A stretch of 6,530 bases of DNA from Planctomycetota bacterium (GTDB lineage: Bacteria > Planctomycetota > PUPC01 > DSUN01), in contig VGYW01000457.1 of NCBI GenBank assembly GCA_016872875.1, positions 1 to 6,530 of the forward strand. Reading direction: 5' to 3'. A program made the translations under genes and the position numbers. Shown piece by piece: positions 1-3,597 of this stretch (positions are counted from its first letter, which is position 1; every line of letters starts with the position of its first letter). The notes under the pieces were generated by a model that had not been told where the DNA came from, ran no database searches, and was given only the letters and a program-made list of their open reading frames with translations.

Positions 1-1516
1 CCTCGCCGCGAACCCCTGGTGTCTGGCGGGGGGAGCGGTGGTGGACGTGGCCCTGGATGTGGCGAATGGGGGCCGCGAGCGCTTCGAGGGCAGGCTCGAG
101 CTCGCACTTGAGGCCGAGGCCGACGGCAAGCAGCCGGCGCGCGTCTGGCGCCGCGCGAGCGACGTGCGCCTCGACGCAGGCCAGGCCCTCACCCTCGCTC
201 AGTCCTTCGAGCCTGACCCCCCGCGCCTCTGGCGTCCCGACGACCCCTTCCTGTACCGCCTGACGGCCACGGTCCAGACGCGGGAGGGGCAGGCCGTGCG
301 GACGGTTCCCTGCCGCATCGGCCTACGCTCGGCCGCGGCCAGCCAGGGGCGCTGGCTCGCCAACGGCGAATGGGTGCGGCTGGCGGGGATTGCGGCGACC
401 GTCCGAGGCGCCACCCTCCTCTGCACGCAGCCGGGCCAGGCGATCCCGCTGTCCATGAAGGCCGCCGCCGGCAAAGAGCCCCCGCTTGATGAACTCCTCG
501 CCTTCTGCGACGAGGAGGGCATCCTCGCCGTACTCGACGCCCCCGCCTGTGCGCCCGACACCCCTGGCTGGGCCGAGACCATCGCGGCTCTCGCCGCCGA
601 AGCCCTCCGCCACCCCTGCGTCTGCGGCTGGCTCGTGAGGGGCGAGGGGCGAGGGACGAGGGGCGAGGGAGGAGGGGCGAGGGAGGAGTCGGAAGACCCG
701 GAATCCGAAATCCGAAATCCGAAATCCGAAATCTCCACCCTCGCCCGCCTCCGCGAGCTCACCCCCCGGCTCCCCATCGGCCGCCCCCTGCCCTGCACCG
801 CGGCGGAGGCGAAGGACTTCGACTTCCTTCTGAGCCGGTTCGCCACGAGGCCAGGCCGCGAGGACGACGACGCCTACGGCCGACGCCTCGACGACCTGGT
901 GCGCGACGCGGGCGGCAAGGCCGTCATCGCCATTGACCGCGTGGCCGAGACGGACGACGTGGGGCGAACCGACGGCTCGCTCGCCCATCGCCTCCGCGAA
1001 GTCGAGCGGCGCTCGCAGGTCGCCGCCCTCGCCTTCGAGCTCGATGCCGACGAGACGCTTCTCGCCGCCGCCGAGAAGCGTCTCAGCCCATTCCGCCTCA
1101 ACCCCCCGAGCCACGAGGCCAGGCTCGACCGCGAGACGTTCGTCCTCAAGACCCGCTTCGAGGCCCACCTCGCCTCACCCGTTGCCCAGCGGCTCCCCTG
1201 CTACTCCCTCGCCGGCTGCCGCATCGCGTGGACGGCGTCCCGTGGGGACGCCCTCGTCGCCGCTGGCGCCGTGCCGCTGACCAATGCCCAGCCGCGCGCC
1301 ATCGAAGGCGGCTGCCAGCCTGGCCGCGGCGAGGTCGAGTGGCGGATTGTGGGCGGGGCCTCCGCGCCCCGCGAAGAAGCCATCGAGTTCGCCGCCGAGC
1401 TTCACATCCCCTCAGGCCGCGTCCTCGCACGCCACGCCTCCAGAATGTCGCTCAGGACCAAGGATGGCCGCGCCGAAGTTAGCGTCGAACCACTGGACAA
1501 GCGGGAGGTGCCATGA
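1..1516 (+). CDS. GH2-like glycoside hydrolase, 3' part (5' end outside window), probably degenerate active site
   Basis: The frame is open from base 2 to the TGA at 1514-1516 (504 codons visible); the real start lies upstream. Residues ~1-100 look like the GH2 immunoglobulin-like sandwich (pattern 'LWRPDDPFLYRLT', then 'IGLRSA' and 'GRWLANGEWVRLAG', the usual entry to the barrel). Residues ~150-330 resemble a reduced TIM barrel: 'LDELLAFCDEEGILAVLDAP' matches the GH2 helix/strand before the active site, and 'HPCVCGWLVRGE' matches the family 'HPSv..WslgNE'. By spacing from Trp210, Glu215 falls on the acid/base Glu, but the preceding Asn is Gly. The expected nucleophile strand reads 'KAVIAID', with Asp312 where Glu is usual. 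Both changes suggest weak or lost catalysis, which is inference. Residues ~350-490 are beta-rich, like GH2 accessory sandwiches. Heptamer arrays encode residues ~214-245. The stop overlaps the next gene by 4 nt. The substrate cannot be read from sequence. Confidence 0.72.
   Translation, partial: LAANPWCLAGGAVVDVALDVANGGRERFEGRLELALEAEADGKQPARVWRRASDVRLDAGQALTLAQSFEPDPPRLWRPDDPFLYRLTATVQTREGQAVRTVPCRIGLRSAAASQGRWLANGEWVRLAGIAATVRGATLLCTQPGQAIPLSMKAAAGKEPPLDELLAFCDEEGILAVLDAPACAPDTPGWAETIAALAAEALRHPCVCGWLVRGEGRGTRGEGGGAREESEDPESEIRNPKSEISTLARLRELTPRLPIGRPLPCTAAEAKDFDFLLSRFATRPGREDDDAYGRRLDDLVRDAGGKAVIAIDRVAETDDVGRTDGSLAHRLREVERRSQVAALAFELDADETLLAAAEKRLSPFRLNPPSHEARLDRETFVLKTRFEAHLASPVAQRLPCYSLAGCRIAWTASRGDALVAAGAVPLTNAQPRAIEGGCQPGRGEVEWRIVGGASAPREEAIEFAAELHIPSGRVLARHASRMSLRTKDGRAEVSVEPLDKREVP
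641..689 (+). repeat. Tandem heptamer array, consensus GGCGAGG, seven units, inside the GH2-like gene
   Basis: Seven consecutive 7-nt units are readable: GGCGAGG, GGCGAGG, GACGAGG, GGCGAGG, GAGGAGG, GGCGAGG and GAGGAGT. The unit is not a multiple of three, so the reading frame rotates through the array and yields a low-complexity Gly/Arg/Glu stretch. It is translated as residues ~214-230 of the GH2-like protein without a stop. Similar GA-rich heptamers are, as I recall, common in planctomycete-like genomes; I cannot search for them here. Confidence 0.93.
702..736 (+). repeat. Tandem heptamer array, unit AATCCGA, four perfect units plus one decayed
   Basis: Perfect units start at 702, 709, 716 and 723. 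A fifth (AATCTCC, 730-736) matches only at its first four bases and marks the return to ordinary coding sequence. The array is translated in frame as a Ser-Glu-Ile / Arg-Asn-Pro-Lys pattern. It follows the GGCGAGG array after a 12-nt gap. From the first unit of that array to the end of this one is 96 nt, a multiple of three, so the pair is frame-neutral. On the opposite strand the unit reads TCGGATT, the same type as the array at 3636-3663. Confidence 0.95.
1503..1508 (+). promoter_or_regulatory. Strong Shine-Dalgarno (GGGAGG) for the putative endonuclease, inside the GH2-like gene
   Basis: GGGAGG ends 4 nt before the ATG at 1513 and 7 nt before a second ATG at 1516. The 7-nt spacing is closer to optimal, so translation may begin at 1516, giving 269 residues and a TGATG stop/start overlap instead of ATGA. 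In either case initiation is positioned to be coupled to termination of the upstream gene. Confidence 0.7.
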
Positions 1517-2325
1517 TGGAAGGCGAGCGCGAACAGCGTTACCTTCAGATGCTGGTCGAGCCCATTCGGGTTTGTGCGGAGTACCGGCCCAAGCTGGGTC
1601 ATGGCCGCGAAGTGGGCATGTCACTAGCTGATTTCCAGGCGCTCTACCGCAGCGACCCCTTCTATGCCTGGTTCGGCCTGGATCACCCGCTGATGTATGC
1701 GGCCCACAAGGCCGCAGGAGGCATGACAAGCGTCTACAGGCAGATCGGCATTGGTTGTGAGCGGCTCTTCCGGCAGATTCTCCAGGATCAGCTTGGCTTG
1801 ACGCAAGAGGAATGCGAGTGGTCATACACTGCCAAGGCAGCCAGGCGGCGGGTGCGCACCCTCTCGTTGGATGGCCGTATCCCACTTGAGGCCGTCCGAG
1901 ACGAAGCGCGCAGAAGCGTGATAGCCAACTGGATTGCCGCTGTGGCCCACGACCTGAAGGTGAACCCGAGCATCATCCGCGCTCTTAGAGGCATCGTGTT
2001 CGAGGTGCGGCAGGGCTACAAGAGCAAGGACTCCAAGCGGCAGAACGCGGACATTGCGAATGCCGCGAACGCATATAGCCAGGCCTACCTGCCCTGTGCC
2101 CTCATCCTCTCCACGCAGATAGACGAGGACATCTCCTCTCGCTACCGCGCGGAGCGTTGGGCGATCCTCACCGGCAAGCTTGCAGGTGCGGGGTCCAGCG
2201 AGTCGACTTACGCCTTCTTGCGAGAGATAATCGGGTATGACCTGGCCGGCTTTCTTCAGCAACACGCAATGACTCTGCAACAGGAGGTTGCGCGCGTCTT
2301 GGAGGTCCTGCTGCGCGCGGGGTGA
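1513..2325 (+). CDS. Putative type II restriction endonuclease (family not identified)
   Basis: A 270-residue soluble protein with no signal peptide or membrane segment. I do not recognise the family with certainty. The endonuclease call rests on its partner, a methyltransferase starting 3 nt after its stop, and on a conserved-looking core. Residues 163-181 contain Phe-Glu164-Val-Arg-Gln-Gly-Tyr-Lys170, then Ser-Lys172-Asp173-Ser-Lys175-Arg-Gln-Asn-Ala-Asp180, an acidic residue and lysine cluster at the end of a predicted beta-strand, compatible with a variant PD-(D/E)XK nuclease site. A hydrophobic strand follows (193-200), then 'TQID' and 'SRYRAERWAIL' (209-219). Another distinctive block at 69-86 contains 'GGMTSVYRQIGIGCERLF'. 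The exact catalytic residues are a guess. GC (52-62% in hand-counted lines) is below the flanks. It overlaps the upstream stop by 4 nt and has no visible promoter of its own. It could instead be an accessory protein of a modification system. Confidence 0.66.
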   Translation: MMEGEREQRYLQMLVEPIRVCAEYRPKLGHGREVGMSLADFQALYRSDPFYAWFGLDHPLMYAAHKAAGGMTSVYRQIGIGCERLFRQILQDQLGLTQEECEWSYTAKAARRRVRTLSLDGRIPLEAVRDEARRSVIANWIAAVAHDLKVNPSIIRALRGIVFEVRQGYKSKDSKRQNADIANAANAYSQAYLPCALILSTQIDEDISSRYRAERWAILTGKLAGAGSSESTYAFLREIIGYDLAGFLQQHAMTLQQEVARVLEVLLRAG

Positions 2326-2328
2326 GCA

Positions 2329-3597
2329 ATGAGTATGCAGAGCACTACAGTTCCCGATGCCCTGGTGGTGAAACGGAGAGCTGAGCTCACGTTCAAGCAC
2401 AACATGGCCAACGGCCGGCACGGCTGGCTTCGCTTGACTCCTGCGTATTCCGTGAAGGTGGTAGAGGATATCCTGTGCGAGAAGGCGGAAGACCTGAACG
2501 TGCTGGACCCGTTCTCGGGCACTGGGACGACGGCTCTTTGCGCAGCGATGCGAGGACATGAAGCGGTTGCGTTCGACATCAATCCTTTCCTCGTGTGGTT
2601 TGGGCAAGCCAAGGTCAGATCGTACAGCCAGGAGGACCTATCGGGCGCGGAGGCTTCGGCGGACGAGGTGCTAGCGAATCTACGCCGGGGCGGCGAGCAT
2701 GCTGTCCCACTCCCATGCATCTCGAATATCCACCGGTGGTGGGGCGAGAGGGAGCTCGGATTCCTCTGCTGCGTCAAGGGTGCGATTGACCACGCCTGCC
2801 CTGATGGCGGGCCCGCTCGTGACCTGTTGCTGATCGCGTTCTGCCGCACCATGATGGCCATCTCGAACGTCGCCTTCAACCACCAATCCATGTCTTTCAA
2901 GACGCAAGGTCAGGGTTCCGGTCAGATGGCGCTCTTCTGCGAAGATGCGCAGGAAGTCTTGGAGAGCCGCTTCAACGAGGACGTCGAGTTCGTCCTGGAC
3001 GGAGCGGGCCAGAATCCTAGTTCTGTTGCGCGGGTCCTCCAGGCTGACTCCAGGCACTTGCCGAGAGCCTTTGAGCGCTGGGCCGGCCTCCTCATCACGT
3101 CGCCACCATATCCCAACCGCATGTCATACATCCGGGAGTTGCGCCCCTACATGTTCTGGCTGGGTTTCCTGAAGGAGGCGAGAGAAGCAGGAGAGATGGA
3201 CTGGGACGCCATTGGGGGGACGTGGGGGATTGCCACTAGCCGAGTGGCAGCTTGGGAACCGACTTCGTACGCCTTCGTTCCCCCTTACCTTGGTGACCTT
3301 CTGAGCCGCATCCGATGCTCTGATACCAAGTCAGGCGACATCCTCGCAAGGTACGTCGGCAAGTACTTCGAGGACATGTGGCTCCATCTTGAGTCCGCCG
3401 TCAAAGCGATGAGGCCCGGCGGGGAGATGCACTACATCGTTGGCAACTCCAAGTTCTACGATGTCCTCATACCCGTGGAGCGTGTCTACCAGGACATGCT
3501 CAGGCGCTTGGGCGCAACACACACGGAGATCCGTCCGTTGCGCAAACGAAGCTCCAAGAAGGAATTGGTCGAGTACGATGTCATCGCGAGCGTCTGA
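2329..3597 (+). CDS. SAM-dependent amino DNA methyltransferase (N4-cytosine or N6-adenine), RM partner
   Basis: A 422-residue protein that should transfer a methyl group from S-adenosylmethionine to an exocyclic amino group in DNA, protecting host sites from the adjacent nuclease. Motif X-like sequence is at ~31-48 ('HGWLRLTPAYS'). Motif I is Asp60-Pro-Phe-Ser-Gly-Thr-Gly-Thr-Thr68 and motif II is Asp83-Ile-Asn-Pro86. The motif III acid is probably Asp240 ('LQADSRHLP'). The catalytic motif IV is Ser258-Pro-Pro-Tyr261. 'KAMRPGGEMHYIVGNS', about 35-50 residues from the C-terminus, matches the late strand of the fold. SPPY is more typical of N4-cytosine enzymes and DPPY of N6-adenine enzymes, so m4C is the better guess. 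About 140 residues (96-237) separate motifs II and III and may hold the target-recognition region. The alternative ATG at 2335 removes two residues. The 3' end overlaps the frame of the next gene by 20 nt. GC is lower than the flanks. Confidence 0.9.
   Translation: MSMQSTTVPDALVVKRRAELTFKHNMANGRHGWLRLTPAYSVKVVEDILCEKAEDLNVLDPFSGTGTTALCAAMRGHEAVAFDINPFLVWFGQAKVRSYSQEDLSGAEASADEVLANLRRGGEHAVPLPCISNIHRWWGERELGFLCCVKGAIDHACPDGGPARDLLLIAFCRTMMAISNVAFNHQSMSFKTQGQGSGQMALFCEDAQEVLESRFNEDVEFVLDGAGQNPSSVARVLQADSRHLPRAFERWAGLLITSPPYPNRMSYIRELRPYMFWLGFLKEAREAGEMDWDAIGGTWGIATSRVAAWEPTSYAFVPPYLGDLLSRIRCSDTKSGDILARYVGKYFEDMWLHLESAVKAMRPGGEMHYIVGNSKFYDVLIPVERVYQDMLRRLGATHTEIRPLRKRSSKKELVEYDVIASV

Larger units (their letters stand above)
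1513..3597 (+). other. Candidate type II restriction-modification cassette, low-GC island in a polysaccharide-degradation locus
   Basis: The two genes run in the same direction with a 3-nt gap and lie between two unrelated carbohydrate-processing genes. Hand-counted 60-base lines inside give about 52-62% GC against 68-75% outside, and codon third positions are less GC-biased. No transposase, integrase, target-site duplication or controller (C) protein gene is visible, so the means of acquisition is unknown. The left junction probably lies between about 1430 and 1512, where base use changes, and the right junction between 3598 and 3665. Confidence 0.6.

Noticed and set aside
641..736. CRISPR-like array or minisatellite origin
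   Set aside because: The units are contiguous 7-mers without spacers and are translated in frame. There is no cas gene, iteron-binding protein or replication gene nearby.
323..1168. Open frames on the - strand (215 and 281 codons) across the GH2-like gene
   Set aside because: They are mirror-image low-complexity sequences of a GC-rich coding region, with the heptamer arrays read backwards. No family motif is visible.
2286..2322. Repeated GCGCGC blocks near the endonuclease stop as an operator for RM control
   Set aside because: They are short GC runs within codons for Ala, Arg and Leu, and no controller protein gene is present to bind them.
1822..2607. - strand frame (261 codons) across the RM genes
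   Set aside because: It lies opposite two genes with clear codon bias and motifs, and shows no conserved motif itself.
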